A stretch of 64,000 nt of DNA, taken from contig JAOTOM010005130.1 in NCBI GenBank assembly GCA_034440615.1, forward strand, positions 392,001-456,000, written 5' to 3'. Position 1 is the stretch's first letter; every line of letters starts with the position of its first letter. This document shows, one piece after another, positions 1 to 10,300 of this stretch. Origin of the DNA: Ashinkailepas kermadecensis. Its lineage: Eukaryota > Arthropoda > Thecostraca > Neolepadidae. The notes under the pieces were generated by a model. It ran no database searches. It was given only the letters and a program-made list of their open reading frames with translations, and was not told where the DNA came from. A program made the position numbers and the translations under genes.

Positions 1-213
1 ACGTTCCATAACCATCTTTGGTTTTTCATGCTGAGTAGCTCTATCATCTCTGGATGAGCTACCACTCTGCCCCCTTGATCTACTGCCATCCCTATTTGCT
101 GACTGTGAGGTTCTATTGCCTATGCTGTCACTATTGGCATATTCATGAGATGGTAATGCCACTTCTTCCCTCCCCACCCCATTATCTAGTTTCCCTGAAG
201 GACATGTTCATAC
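1..213 (-). CDS. open frame at window edge, possible start of LINE ORF2
   Basis: A frame without stops continues on the minus strand from about 213 to the left edge, directly after the stop of the SGNH-domain ORF and in a different frame. Its translation is polar and rich in Ser, Asn and Arg (for example GSRSRGQSGSSSRDDRATQ), with no domain visible in this piece. In CR1-like LINEs an endonuclease-RT ORF2 follows an esterase-type ORF1, so this may be the junction or the N-terminal extension of ORF2. This is inference from position; the diagnostic part lies outside the window. It could equally be untranslated sequence that happens to be open. Confidence 0.25.
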
Positions 214-797
214 ACTTTACTTAACACTTGCACCCCCTTCTCGGAGAAGTGCAGGCCATCCCTTTGATAGAGGTCCCATGAACCATAAAACCTGCACCAC
301 TTGTCAACAAAGGTCAAACCTAACTCATTGCAGAGCCTACCCACCCTGGCATTGGCTGCCAGTGCCATAGAGCTCCACTCAGGGGAGACTCCAGCCCTGG
401 GCAGAATAGCCGTCACAATAACTCTGCTTTTGCTCTGCTTCAGGGTGGCCAGAAGGGCCCTGTAGTCCTGCAGCAGCTCCTCACTCCTAGCAGGACCTAC
501 GTTGTTCACTCCTACCTGCATTATAACTGTACTAAACTGGTCCTCACTGGTGGCCTGTGCCACCACTGAGACCAGGTCTCTAACCTTGGCACCAGGCCTG
601 GTGATGCACCTCCTGCCTCTCCTACCTTTACAGAAAACTCTATCTAAATGCCGCACACGAGAGTCTCCTACCACCAGCACAGTCTCCTTGCTATTTTCCT
701 GGGGGCAGTCTTCCAAAGCCTGAAACCTATTTGAAGTTGCTATGCCTGCCTGTTGAGCTGCTTGGCTAGGTTTACTCCCACTCCTACCCCCTGCCAC
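186..797 (-). CDS. LINE ORF1-like protein with SGNH/GDSL esterase domain
   Basis: A 203-residue frame. Residues 40-50 carry the block I motif VLVVGDSRVRH (nucleophile Ser46), residues 96-99 read GVNN (block III, usually GxND), and residues 179-186 read RDGLHFSE (block V, Asp180 and His183), so the SGNH triad positions are present. Esterase domains of this kind occur in ORF1 of CR1-clade LINEs, where they are thought to act on lipid or RNP assembly during retrotransposition; a host secreted lipase is unlikely because there is no signal peptide and the N-terminus is a low-complexity Ser/Gln/Ala linker. Upstream on the same strand a coiled-coil segment (955-1125) lies in another frame, so the true protein was probably longer and is now frameshifted. 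The Met at 797 is only the first in-frame ATG. Confidence 0.7.
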   Translation of the reverse strand: MAGGRSGSKPSQAAQQAGIATSNRFQALEDCPQENSKETVLVVGDSRVRHLDRVFCKGRRGRRCITRPGAKVRDLVSVVAQATSEDQFSTVIMQVGVNNVGPARSEELLQDYRALLATLKQSKSRVIVTAILPRAGVSPEWSSMALAANARVGRLCNELGLTFVDKWCRFYGSWDLYQRDGLHFSEKGVQVLSKVYEHVLQGN

Positions 798-954
798 CTA
801 CCATTCACTGCCCCCTTTATTAGGCTCACACCTCCAAATCATCCACCCCCTGACATTAAACCACTACCCCAGTGAGCTACAACTAGAAATCTTCTGTTCA
901 CTAGGAGCACTTCTCTCTACAGATATCCCTGCCATCTCCACAGCAGGAGAAGTC

Positions 955-1125
955 TCAGTTGCCTGGTGGCCTGCGACCACCTGGGCATAGGATGCCCCAG
1001 CTACAGGCTGTACATGATTCCTTTTCTTGTGTACCCTTTGCAACCAGGGCAGCCCTTAGCTTGGAAAGCTGTGCCTTAAGGGCACTAACCTCCTTCTCTA
1101 GTTCCTGCATCCTGGTTGAAACCAT
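955..1125 (-). pseudogene. coiled-coil N-terminal piece of the SGNH-type LINE ORF1
   Basis: Reading the minus strand from an ATG at 1125 gives 56 residues, beginning with a heptad-like helix (QELEKEVSALKAQLSKLRAA) and then a pair of cysteines (CTACS). Coiled coil, short Cys motif, then esterase domain is the order seen in esterase-type LINE ORF1 proteins. The frame stops at 955 and the esterase part resumes in another frame at 797, so one or more indels separate the two. Nucleic-acid binding and trimerisation through the coiled coil is the expected role by analogy; only the helix pattern and Cys pair are seen here. Confidence 0.45.
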
Positions 1126-2506
1126 ACTAAAGGCTGCAGCTTATATCTAGATTTAGATTGAAAAGTAACTTGCTGCAAAATGATTTACAAACTAACAGAG
1201 CAGATAAAAATAACTGACAAAGCTTAGGTGTATGCTAGTTCCTAACTATGCAGCACTTACAAGGTAATCGTTGTGCTGAAAATTGATGGAGGTTTTTAAG
1301 GAAAGAAGAAAGCACTCGCTAAACAGCTGCCAAAAATGTAATAAATAGCTGAAAACACGGACACACTAGACAAAGACAGACGGTAACACAACGACAAAAT
1401 GGCGCTGGGCAGCCTCGCTAGGTTAAAATAGTCTAATCTACTTGTTAAAAAATGTTTATTACATAAAAACTATGCCAATATATGAACAGAAGTAATTGCT
1501 AAATACCTATATGCAGTTTAGTCTAGTATATTGCCCTGTTCTGCAACGACTTATCTGGTACGTAGGAGCTCCACAACGACGTATTTCCACCTTGACACCT
1601 GTGCACCAAAAGATGCCTTTTATCTGTTTGTATTTACAAGGAACAGCCGTGCATCTATATCGACCCCTCGTTGTTATGTCGCATTTCCGCCATTTAGCGG
1701 GAAAAAATGCCGATTGCATGAAATGCATCCATGCAACAATGGCTTGACGGTCATGTGAGGTACTTTTATACTCATTTTAAGAACATGACATCCCTCATTT
1801 GTTTTTTTTCTGGAACAGCTCCTGCCCTGTCCGCGATGTGCAAAAAAAATTGCGAGGTGTCTTCAGGAAACCTGCTAGCCCATTCAACGCCAAATCGACA
1901 AGTGAAAGGGCCAAAATACACCCAATAATTTATACTTTGATGACAATAATTGTGCGGGGTTATCTGATGCACCCAATCCAGCTGTGCTATTCCGGTGACA
2001 CGGGTGTCACAATGACGACACCCGACGGTGCCATGACGCATTGACACAGCCTCTGTCGGCCGGCAGTCGGCGCGCGGTGGGAACGAATGCGGACCCAAGC
2101 ATAACAAACGTCGCCGCCGCGACTCGTGGCGTCAGCTTCTGAGGTCAGCGCGCCGGCAGGTGCCGAACGAATGTCTGAGATCCTCTCGGAGCGCGGATCC
2201 CAGAATACATGGGAGCAGCCTCAACTGGCTGCCAATCGCATTCAAAAGAGAAATCCGAAATTGACTTCGTTACAATATTGCATAGCCAAGATACTTGTTA
2301 GAAGACACAAATGTCTGCATCGCCTAACTTGCGAAAGTGCTGAGCCCATTACCGCCGGACCATTACCATTACCATTACCGCCGGACGTTTCAACGCGCCT
2401 GACACGTCAATACCAGCTAACAGCCGGCACGCATGTAAACAACAGCTCCATAGGTGAACTGAACACAACTATTCAGGCGACTTGCGTACGCTGCACAAAA
2501 ATACCT
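1126..2506. other. non-coding, no recognised feature
   Basis: No family-like reading frame is seen. Open frames here are short, overlap each other on both strands and lack recognisable motifs. The stretch 1980-2410 is GC-richer and has a short iteration of ACCATTACC near 2348-2380. A frame of 128 codons at 2126-2512 has no recognisable domain and is probably chance. Confidence 0.5.
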
Positions 2507-2533
2507 GTTTAATATATATATATACATATATAT

Positions 2534-2580
<47 letters not shown>
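2507..2580. repeat. (TA)n microsatellite
   Basis: Nearly pure TA dinucleotides with a few TG/CA interruptions. The tract directly abuts the left end of the long-TIR transposon, and a shorter TA tract (6419-6437) abuts the right end. The element therefore sits within a TA repeat, which hides the length of its target-site duplication. Confidence 0.95.
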
Positions 2581-2581
<1 letters not shown>

Positions 2582-3060
2582 TAGGGTGGCACTTATTTTC
2601 GAAGTTTCGATTTTCGGCCGGGACGCCCCCGCAAAATGTGAGGTTGGGTTAGAAAACCCCCATGCCAAAATTTTATGGAAAAATATTTATATTTGGAGGT
2701 GGCGCCAATCGCTTGAAATTCTCTCATAACCTATACATACACTACAAATGGCTCGGGGTGGGTGGCGCACCCACGTATTTTCACTCATAGTCGAGCTAGA
2801 GTCCTGAATAAAAACGGGCGTATTTTCAGTGGCTAGACAAATCCAGTGATGATCTTTTGTTAAGGTCAAAGGTCAACTGGTGACCTCTGAGGTCAGGTCA
2901 AAATTCTGAAATCGGCTACAAATTACAAAACGGGTTAAATCTCTCGAAGTACATGACCTAGGGCCCCAGAATTAAGAATACAGGTAAGACTCTGCGTCCT
3001 CAGGATTCCAATGATACCTGGTATGTTGAACTGTCAAATGACAAGGTCAGGTCAGGTCAA
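2581..3060 (+). repeat. left terminal inverted repeat of the long-TIR transposon
   Basis: Imperfect inverted repeat partner of 5935-6418. The best conserved part is the block near 2622-2720, and a second conserved block near 2860-2905 contains several AGGTCA half-sites. The innermost recognisable match is the segment around AGGATTCCAATGATACC at 3000-3020. Confidence 0.85.
2863..2900 (+). promoter_or_regulatory. cluster of AGGTCA half-sites in left TIR
   Basis: AGGTCAAAGGTCA at 2863-2875 is an exact direct repeat of AGGTCA with one-base spacing (DR1), followed at 2881-2900 by an inverted TGACCT and two more GGTCA copies. DR1 is the classic site for HNF4 and RXR/USP-type nuclear receptors. The right arm keeps the inverted/direct part (about 6089-6120) but the DR1 is only partly retained. 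Receptor binding is inference; the motif itself is plainly present. Confidence 0.3.
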
Positions 3061-3584
3061 ACGTCTGAAAAAATGTCCAAAATCTTTCACAATCTGGAGA
3101 TAGTTTGACCTGACATCATGCGTCTTCCCGCGACGATCGCGATATACGAGTGCTTTTCTAGACGGGCAAGAAGGAGGTGCCAACGAATAAACTGGGCGTG
3201 ACAACACACGAGGATCAGATTTCCTGTGAAAAGGCGGGAACCGGCGGAAACCTGGGCGAACAAACATACAGTGATACGGTCGACAAGTGCGAGTGCCCGG
3301 AGTGCAAAAGCATCTCAGCTCGCGGTTGGAGACCATCCGTAATGATAAATCGGGATAAGTGATACACTACTGGTGGCTGTCATGGCTGCTTCAACAAGGT
3401 CTAAGACTCAAGTATATCTGCTAAATTCCTTGGAGGACAAAATAATTGGATCAAACTGCCGTCCAACCGCCAAATCCTAGGATTTTGTATCCAACAACAC
3501 AAAACGCAAAAGAAAACCGAAAGCCAAGCAGCAGATGAGACGATCAGGGCAGTAGCTGAATGTTGGGATCGCGCGAAGATACCG

Positions 3585-4766
3585 ATGCAGAAGAAGCAGA
3601 GAGCCAAGGAAAAAGTGATCAAGCTGTATAGGAAATGGCAGCATTTGAGGAAAAGTTGCAAGAAGTTGAAGAAGTGGCAGGCTGCAGCCGAGCAGAGCTT
3701 CGTCGACCGCTTGGAAGAATTATTCGATATCGCCCATGGTGACGCTCTCAACATGATGAACATCCAGGCAGATAAGGAGTTCCTCATAGCTCAGCGGCAG
3801 AAGGGCCGCCGCGGAAGCATGGCGGGAACTGACGTCAGCCTCGCATTGAAGGAGCAGAGGCGCCGCCGCCGGCGTGACGCCGAGGAGGAACGACGCCGGC
3901 GTCATCATCAGGACTGCCGCGAAGCAACAGAGACAGCTGAGGTGACAGACAACTCAAGTGAAGAAGATGTTGAAGAAGACGACGCCCATGGTAGTGGGCC
4001 TGGTGACAGTGGCACTACAGGCTGCCCGTCCAAGAAACCACGCGGAACGAGGATGGTCATCAGTTCAGAGTTAGCAGCCGCCATGGACAGGACGAAGACG
4101 TCCAACAGGGCCGCGGTACACGTCCTGGCGGCTGCGGCGGAGACACTGGGTCACGATCCTGATAACTTGGTCATCAACCGCGAGTCCTTCCGAAGAGACA
4201 GGATGAAGTTGAGGAAGGCAGCTGCCAGCGAAATCAAGGAAGCGTTCTCCACTGACGTCCCCCTCACCGTGCACTGGGACGGGAAGATTGTTGAAGACGT
4301 CGAGGGCCGCGTTGACCGTCTTCCAGTGCTGGTCTCCGGCGAAGGAGTGGCGAAACTCTTAGCTGTGCCGAAGCTGCCAAATCGCACTGGAGTCGCCGTG
4401 GCAACAGCAATGATGTACGCGCTGGAGGACTCGCAGATCGCCGACAGGGTGAAGGCTCTAAGCTTCGATACAACCAACAGCAATACCGGCACCTCCCTCG
4501 GCGCCTGTACCATCCTGGAGCAGAAGTTGGAACTGGAGGTCCTCCATCTGGCGTGCAGGCATCACATGTTGGAGTTGGTGGCAGCGAAGGCGTATGTTGT
4601 GTGCATGGGGCCTTCATGGGCTCCAGAGGTCCAACTCTTCAAGCGTTTCGCCGACAGGTGGAACAGCATCGACAAGCAGAAGCCAGAACCTCTGAAAGAT
4701 GCAGATGGCGTGAATGAGGAGCTGCGAGTTGACTTGGTCGCCAACTTCAAGACCCTGCTGAAGTAG
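3585..4766 (+). CDS. transposase-like protein, N-terminal part (ends at premature TAG)
   Basis: A 393-residue frame whose reading frame is also open upstream to 3405 without a clear ATG, so the true start is upstream, spliced, or frameshifted (an alternative ATG at 3382 is in another frame). Residues 1-45 are a Lys/Arg-rich helix, residues ~75-110 are strongly basic, and ~115-145 acidic. The later half resembles an RNase H-fold transposase core: HWDGK near residue 227, SFDTTNSNTG near 292 (first acidic positions), and LACRHH near 321, a Cys-x2-His pattern seen in hAT, MULE, P and Kolobok-type transposases. I recall similar uncharacterised proteins in aquatic invertebrates but cannot place the family. 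It is the only long gene between the TIRs. The frame stops at TAG 4764-4766 and continues in the same frame to 5582. Confidence 0.7.
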   Translation: MQKKQRAKEKVIKLYRKWQHLRKSCKKLKKWQAAAEQSFVDRLEELFDIAHGDALNMMNIQADKEFLIAQRQKGRRGSMAGTDVSLALKEQRRRRRRDAEEERRRRHHQDCREATETAEVTDNSSEEDVEEDDAHGSGPGDSGTTGCPSKKPRGTRMVISSELAAAMDRTKTSNRAAVHVLAAAAETLGHDPDNLVINRESFRRDRMKLRKAAASEIKEAFSTDVPLTVHWDGKIVEDVEGRVDRLPVLVSGEGVAKLLAVPKLPNRTGVAVATAMMYALEDSQIADRVKALSFDTTNSNTGTSLGACTILEQKLELEVLHLACRHHMLELVAAKAYVVCMGPSWAPEVQLFKRFADRWNSIDKQKPEPLKDADGVNEELRVDLVANFKTLLK

Positions 4767-5582
4767 CAGCATCCTCGGGATGACTACCGGGAGCTGCTTG
4801 AACTGGCTGTGATTCTTCTTGCTGGCGTTCCTCAGCGAGGAATCAGGTTCATGCGTCCTGGTGCCGTCAGCCACGCGCGGTGGATGGCCAAGCTCCTCTA
4901 CGCCATCAAGATCGTCTTGTTCAGAAGCCAGTTCCACCTCACGCCGAAGGAGCTGGCCGGCCTCAAACGCTTCGTCGTCTTCGCGGTGACCACCTACATC
5001 CCAGCCTGGTACACATCACCGTGCCCAGTATCAGCACCGGCGCAGGACCAGGCCTTCGCCAAGGCGCTGGCTGAGTACCGCGATGAGCAGCTGTCCAGGG
5101 CAACAGGAGCGGTGTTTGGCCGTCATCTCTGGTATTTAAATGAACGCCTTGTCGGCCTGGCATTCTTCGACGAGACCATCAGTTTGGAGAAGAAGAGGGA
5201 GATGGTCAGGGCGCTGGGGAAAGATGGAGAAGAAGAGCCGCCGCGGCGCGTCAGCATGAAGAACGAGGACGTCAAGAGGATGGATATAGCTGACTTCGTC
5301 ACGGAAACGACCGCCTCCTTCTTCACGATGATGGAGATGGACACCTCGTTCCTGGAGGTGGACCCGGTCATGTGGTCAGGGCATCCGGCGTTCGATGCTG
5401 CCTCTCGGCGAGCCAAGTCTCTCAAAGTCGTGAACGACTTCGCAGAGAGAGCTGTCGCGTTGATGCAAGATTTCAACAAGTCAGTCCGGAGCGAAGGCCA
5501 GCGCCAGGACCTTCTGCAGGTAGTGGAGCAGCACCGCCGGCGCTACCCTGACGGGAAGAAGGCCACAGTCTGTAAGAAGTGA
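4767..5582 (+). CDS. transposase-like protein, C-terminal part (same frame after TAG)
   Basis: Directly continues the frame of the preceding entry; there is no ATG at the junction, so on its own it would need readthrough of the TAG or initiation further in. It encodes about 271 residues ending at 5582, then the right inner region of the transposon. Composition is uniform with the upstream half (GC-rich, basic and acidic residues), supporting one original gene. Segments such as GVPQRGIRFMRPGAVSHARW and PCPVSAPAQDQAF look like conserved transposase C-terminal sequence. The remaining catalytic acidic residue of a DDE/D enzyme would be expected here but I cannot assign it. The simplest reading is a one-base inactivating change in an otherwise nearly intact gene. 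Confidence 0.6.
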   Translation, partial: QHPRDDYRELLELAVILLAGVPQRGIRFMRPGAVSHARWMAKLLYAIKIVLFRSQFHLTPKELAGLKRFVVFAVTTYIPAWYTSPCPVSAPAQDQAFAKALAEYRDEQLSRATGAVFGRHLWYLNERLVGLAFFDETISLEKKREMVRALGKDGEEEPPRRVSMKNEDVKRMDIADFVTETTASFFTMMEMDTSFLEVDPVMWSGHPAFDAASRRAKSLKVVNDFAERAVALMQDFNKSVRSEGQRQDLLQVVEQHRRRYPDGKKATVCKK

Positions 5583-5934
5583 GGTCAGTGCCTTATCAGC
5601 ATCAACGTTCAGGGGATCATTCGTTAGATTTCCGACAGAAAAATATTGAGAAGTACGCATGCGGATCTAGGGTCGCTATTGCTGTATCGCATACTGGGCT
5701 CTGTGAGGAATGGACGTCCATCATTGTTCTTTGCTTTGGGTAATACAATAAAAAGTTGTATGTGTTTAATTGTGTCATTAATAGAATAAGTTTATGTCTA
5801 GAGCTGTGTGCCGAATTTATTAATGTCATTCGTACTATATAATTTGCTGAATTTACTTGCTTCAAGTCATTGAGCTTCATTTTTGGTTACCAAGTAGCCA
5901 AGGGAAATAGCCTTGGGCCAAATTTGTAGCTTGA

Positions 5935-6418
5935 CATGAACTGACCTCAAATGACTTAAGGTTGTCATATTAGGCATCATTGGAATCCCGAGAATGAGAG
6001 GAGTCTTTGGCGTTCGCCCGATGTCTCTTGCGCATTTACTCTATGAGCTACGACCAACTATGTCTAATTTTAGCCGATTTAAAAAGTTTGACCTGACCTC
6101 AGAGGTCACTGGTTGACCTTTGCTCTTAAAAATGGGTGTCACTGAATTCGTCTTGCCACGGTCAACACGCTGTTTTTATTCGGGGCTCTAGCTCAATTAG
6201 CAGCGAAAGTGCATGGATGCGCCACCTACCCCGAGGCATTTGCAGTGTATAGGGAGGCTATGGGAGAATTTCAAAGGATTGGCGCCACCTCTAAATATAA
6301 ATATTTTTCCATAAAATTTTGGCATGGGGGTTTTCTAACCCAACCTCACATTTTGCGGGGGCGTCCAGTTAGAAATTCTCAAATGTAAATTTTCCCATGT
6401 ATCTAAGTGCCACCCTAA
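5935..6418 (-). repeat. right terminal inverted repeat of the long-TIR transposon
   Basis: Reverse-complement partner of 2581-3060. It ends at 6418 with the complement of TTAGGGTGGCAC, followed by a short TA tract. The arms have drifted independently, including small indels, which argues that the copy is not very recent. Confidence 0.85.
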
Positions 6419-6543
6419 TATATATATATATATATATGCATTGCTGGTTAAAGGTCACGCGGCATTGCTGTTGATTAGTTTCGTTTATTTTCTGAAGTTT
6501 ATTTTCAATGGCTATTGGGGGCTTTACAGAGTCAGAATCAATG

Positions 6544-7372
6544 TTAACCCTCCGGTGAGTGGCTGACTGGTGCCCCCTCCCCCCCTAAGGTTTTCCGTCG
6601 ATAGTGAAGGTACGGCGCGCAAACCTAAATTTGGCATACCTTTTCCCACATCAATTTTGCATGCTGTGTGAAATTTTTGAGGTCAGATCATGTAGAGTCA
6701 ACGAGATATTCAAGGTCAAGTGAGGTCACCTCCCGAAACGTTCAACCAGTCGTGACGCTTTAACGGATAAAGATACTTGAATGAAACTATCAGCGTTTGC
6801 TTATCATTAGAGGTGGAACATAACGCACCAGAGGAATTCGTGATTAAAAAAATGACTTCTTAGTTTTGCATATTCGCCCATAAGGAATAAAATCGAGGAT
6901 TCTGTCTAAAGTAAGCATATTTTATGAGAGAAAGTTGACTTCAAACAACGTTTTGCTATCCGCTCTCCGCATTACAAAATAAAAATTTAAGGGAATTGAA
7001 AACTCAACATTGTAACATTTGATGAAATTGAAATTTTGATTTTGTGGTGAACAAAACATTTTAAGGCCATGGTCGATTTCGCGTTCCTTTTCTGATTCCA
7101 AATTATTTTTGTTTGTCAAATCTCCCCCAAAAATGAACTCAAAACCATAAACCTGATGTCAGACGTGAAAACAGAGACCCCTGAGACGTCACCTTTGGGG
7201 GGCATAAGTTTGGGCCCGGTTTCTGGCCCTACTCGTCGAGCGCTTTCCGATGCTACCTCTTTCGTTTTCGTGCGACGCTTAGTTTGGAGATTAGAATGGG
7301 TTGTATCAGCCCCCCTCCCCGCGACGGGGTGTGAGGACTAGTCAAGAGGACCGGAAAGACGGGACGAGTCAA
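6544..7372 (+). mobile_element. TTAA-flanked non-autonomous element, copy A
   Basis: Shares about 820 bases with 16769-17606 (opposite strand) and 45346-46198 (same strand). Landmarks common to all three: a C/G-rich run just inside one end, AAATTTGGCATACC..., the motif GTTCAACCAGTCGT, CAGCGTTTGCTTATC, and near the other end GCGACGCTTAGTTT followed by a GTGAGGA segment. The left boundary is TTAA (6544-6547) followed by CC; the right boundary here is TCAA (7369-7372), a mutated TTAA. TTAA flanks with ends beginning CC are what piggyBac-type elements leave; assignment to that group is inference because no transposase is present. Confidence 0.7.
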
Positions 7373-10300
7373 GGGCAAATCTGTTGCATTGGTTCTGGAC
7401 CCACCTCCAGGTCGGGAAAAATCATTTCTGCAGGACAATATTATTATCGACTTCATTCATCGCCATGAAATAATCATGTAGGCAATCGTATCAATGAATG
7501 CTACCCAGCACTCCACTACCGAGATGTGGCCCGAAAGCTGAGTCAGAGCTCAGAGAACACCCCATCTTCCGTTTCCCCACTCACCGAATCTCCTCTCGCA
7601 ACGCAACGACAGCTACTAGCAATATTTTTCAGCTTCATGTTTCTCCTGAGTGAGCTCGATGTTCCCCTGCACCCACACGTCTTACATACACAATCGTGTT
7701 CAGAGAGCGACGTACCCTTCGGAGACGCCCAGCTCCACCCGCACAGTTCAGCTCTAGCTGTGTTTTTTTCTGGACCCCAATTCATGTCGACGATTTTGTT
7801 GGTTTCCCACTAGATGTGAAACATTTTAGTTTGGTTTTGGAAGTGTAATGAAGCTCGTTCTGGCCCCCCTCATTTCAATGCATTCGGCTCCCATAGATCC
7901 TGGGATCGAGAATCAGATCGGTGCCTGCCCGTTGACGCTGCCGCAATCGGTCTCTTACGCTGTAGTCACCCGCTGTAGTCACCCGCTGGTGACGCGTCGA
8001 TCGGACGCATCACGTGATGGGTGGCGATCAGTTGTGGGCGCCCCTGTAGTCAATGGCGGTGAGTCGCTACCTAATAAGGCGCCGGCCGGACTATCACGTG
8101 ACTAAGCAGCGGGCCAAGCTGTGACGGGCGGCGGTAGCAGACCCCCACTGAGGTGGCAGACTATGCCTCCGCGCGGACGTACGTGAGTGTCGGTGGCTGT
8201 GCCTTTGTTACCGTTTGTATCGATAATTTCTTGAAACCATGGAACTATTTGTCACCGTATAATTCGTCATTTAGTCAATCAATATATAAGGTCTCTAATC
8301 ACGGTGGCTTTCAAACATGGCTCTTGGATTTGGGAGACGAGCCATTTAACGTGCGAACGAGGTATCGCGAAACCACGATGAAAAGCTAAGCTATCACTGC
8401 CAGGCGCCCAGAGCTTGCGTACCGTAGTAATAGGCTTGTTTTTGTGTTCAGTTCGCTTTTAAAGGAACTATGTTGGTAAAATGTCTCATATATGTTTTCA
8501 CGCAAGTCACAGCTATACACCCTCACAAGAATGGGGTCAGTGTCTTTTATATTTTATAACTGCTGTAATTGCACTATTTAAAAAAAATAATAGTATAAAA
8601 CAAGTTTCATTCCAAACACATGCCCTCCGTTGGCCCTGTGCATTCAAGCTTGAAGGAAACCGGCAATCTAGCTGTACGTTTTTTCTTTAGTCAGCGAGGT
8701 AAACAAACTGCGGCAAGGCTTTTCTTGTTTATATTCATTTTTGGTGGAAAATGGTGGGTCAGGGTAAATTAGCAGAAGGTTTGTTCCAGGTATTGATATT
8801 CTTGAGGTATAATTGGAATTATTTTCACTACAAAGGTTGTCCGCAGCACCTTACATGGCTTCCACGATCGGGTGGACAATGCTTAACCTTGCCGATGCTA
8901 GAAAACCGCCACTGCTGCGAGATCAACAGTCGTGTTCCGATGTTTCCACGTGTCGCTTGCTGCTTGCCAGCTTGGGCATCATGCACACAATCAGTGCGGG
9001 AGGGCATAGTGCTGAACCCGGCCGTGGAATCTGCCCCTGGCCTGTGTCGACACGACCGATGCTGACAACCCCATGCGTGTACAGAACGGCTGCCGGTCGG
9101 CGATATGATATCGCATCGTGATGCCCGGCATACATATCGCATTCGGCATGCCAAGGCCAGCCCAGAAGTACTCGAGACCCTCGGTCAGACGTGTGCACGC
9201 CGGCGTCCGCGCGGTGGCGACACCGCGCCCCTGCTGATGATCTCATGCTGCAAACGGATGCTGTTGCAAACTGGTGGTGTTTCATACTGATGATGTTGCA
9301 AACTGATGCTTCAAACTGCAAGTGCAGACAGGAAGCAACAAAGAGCCCTTTCCCGCAGAGCTGCGTCCAGTTTGAACTCACTCCCTGCAGACATTCTGAA
9401 CGTGAACCGGGAGTAGTTTAAAGCAACATTCAAAGGACATCAAACACCGTTTTTAAATGATGACATGCCAGGAAGCAGACGCCAGGGTGACATGACAGGC
9501 AGATGACACATGCCTGATTGCCGGGGAGCCGTGTGCAGCCAGGCATGGTTATTGTGAGCCGCACTTACCTCACCACCGGCGACTCGTGTTCACTGATGTG
9601 CAGAGGTGCAAACATGTGCCGGTCGAATACCCTCTCTTGATTCCAACGACCAGTTTTGCTACTTATCATATGCGAACCTACCTAGTGCATTTACCTCTTT
9701 ATGCTTAAATTTCAGCGCACATTACTGCCACTGAAGATGCAGATCACTACCTAATTACTCTTGGGAGCGCAAACATTGATTTTCCTCAGTCCTTGACTTA
9801 TTGGTGACAAAAAATATTACATAAATGCACATAAAATGCAATGCATTAGAAACCTTAGCAATGGTGCGAAGGTGCAGAATGACAACAAATGTTCAAAATT
9901 GTATTGACACACTGGGTATGCTAGAACTACAATATGTCAACCAAGAATGTCAAATCAGTGTGTCTACAGAACATATCAATTTGTGTCACACCACACTTCA
10001 GTTGCTAAAAGTGAATGTAGACAAAATGTAAATGATGCCAGAACAAGCTGAGGTTGCTAAAACTATAACATGATAATACAACTTCCAAGATTACATTGTA
10101 ACACCATGGGTACAGGGATGAAACAAAAGCAGACTGCTCCTGGACCTTTGCCATCTAGAGGATTGTCTTCTCCAAAAATAAAAATATCCTCCATTTTCTA
10201 GTTTGAAGGTTGAATGATGCCACATTCACAGTGCTGATTTACTATTTGGCTTAAGGTTCGCAAATCACTTGGAAGTCACAGGTTGTTTCACATATTACAA

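Larger units (their letters stand above)
2581..6418 (+). mobile_element. DNA transposon with ~480-bp terminal inverted repeats
   Basis: The outer 15 bases, TTAGGGTGGCACTTA at 2581-2595, recur in exact reverse complement at 6404-6418. The arms then diverge for ~30 bases and resume strong similarity: the segment at about 2622-2720 matches the complement of 6280-6370 closely, and patchier matches continue inward to about 3060 on the left and 5935 on the right. The arms enclose one long transposase-like frame (about 3405-5582). The internal coding part is GC-rich, while the flanks and arms are AT-richer. Because both ends lie in TA repeats, the duplication length cannot be read. The superfamily is unknown to me. 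Confidence is high that this is a TIR transposon and low on which family it is. Confidence 0.88.

Noticed and set aside
2126..2512. 128-codon plus-strand frame
   Set aside because: No recognisable domain, contains a simple ACCATT iteration and runs into the TA tract.
8751..9421. Several overlapping open frames of 60-150 codons on both strands
   Set aside because: Mutually antisense, no motif, no codon pattern or neighbouring gene structure in support.
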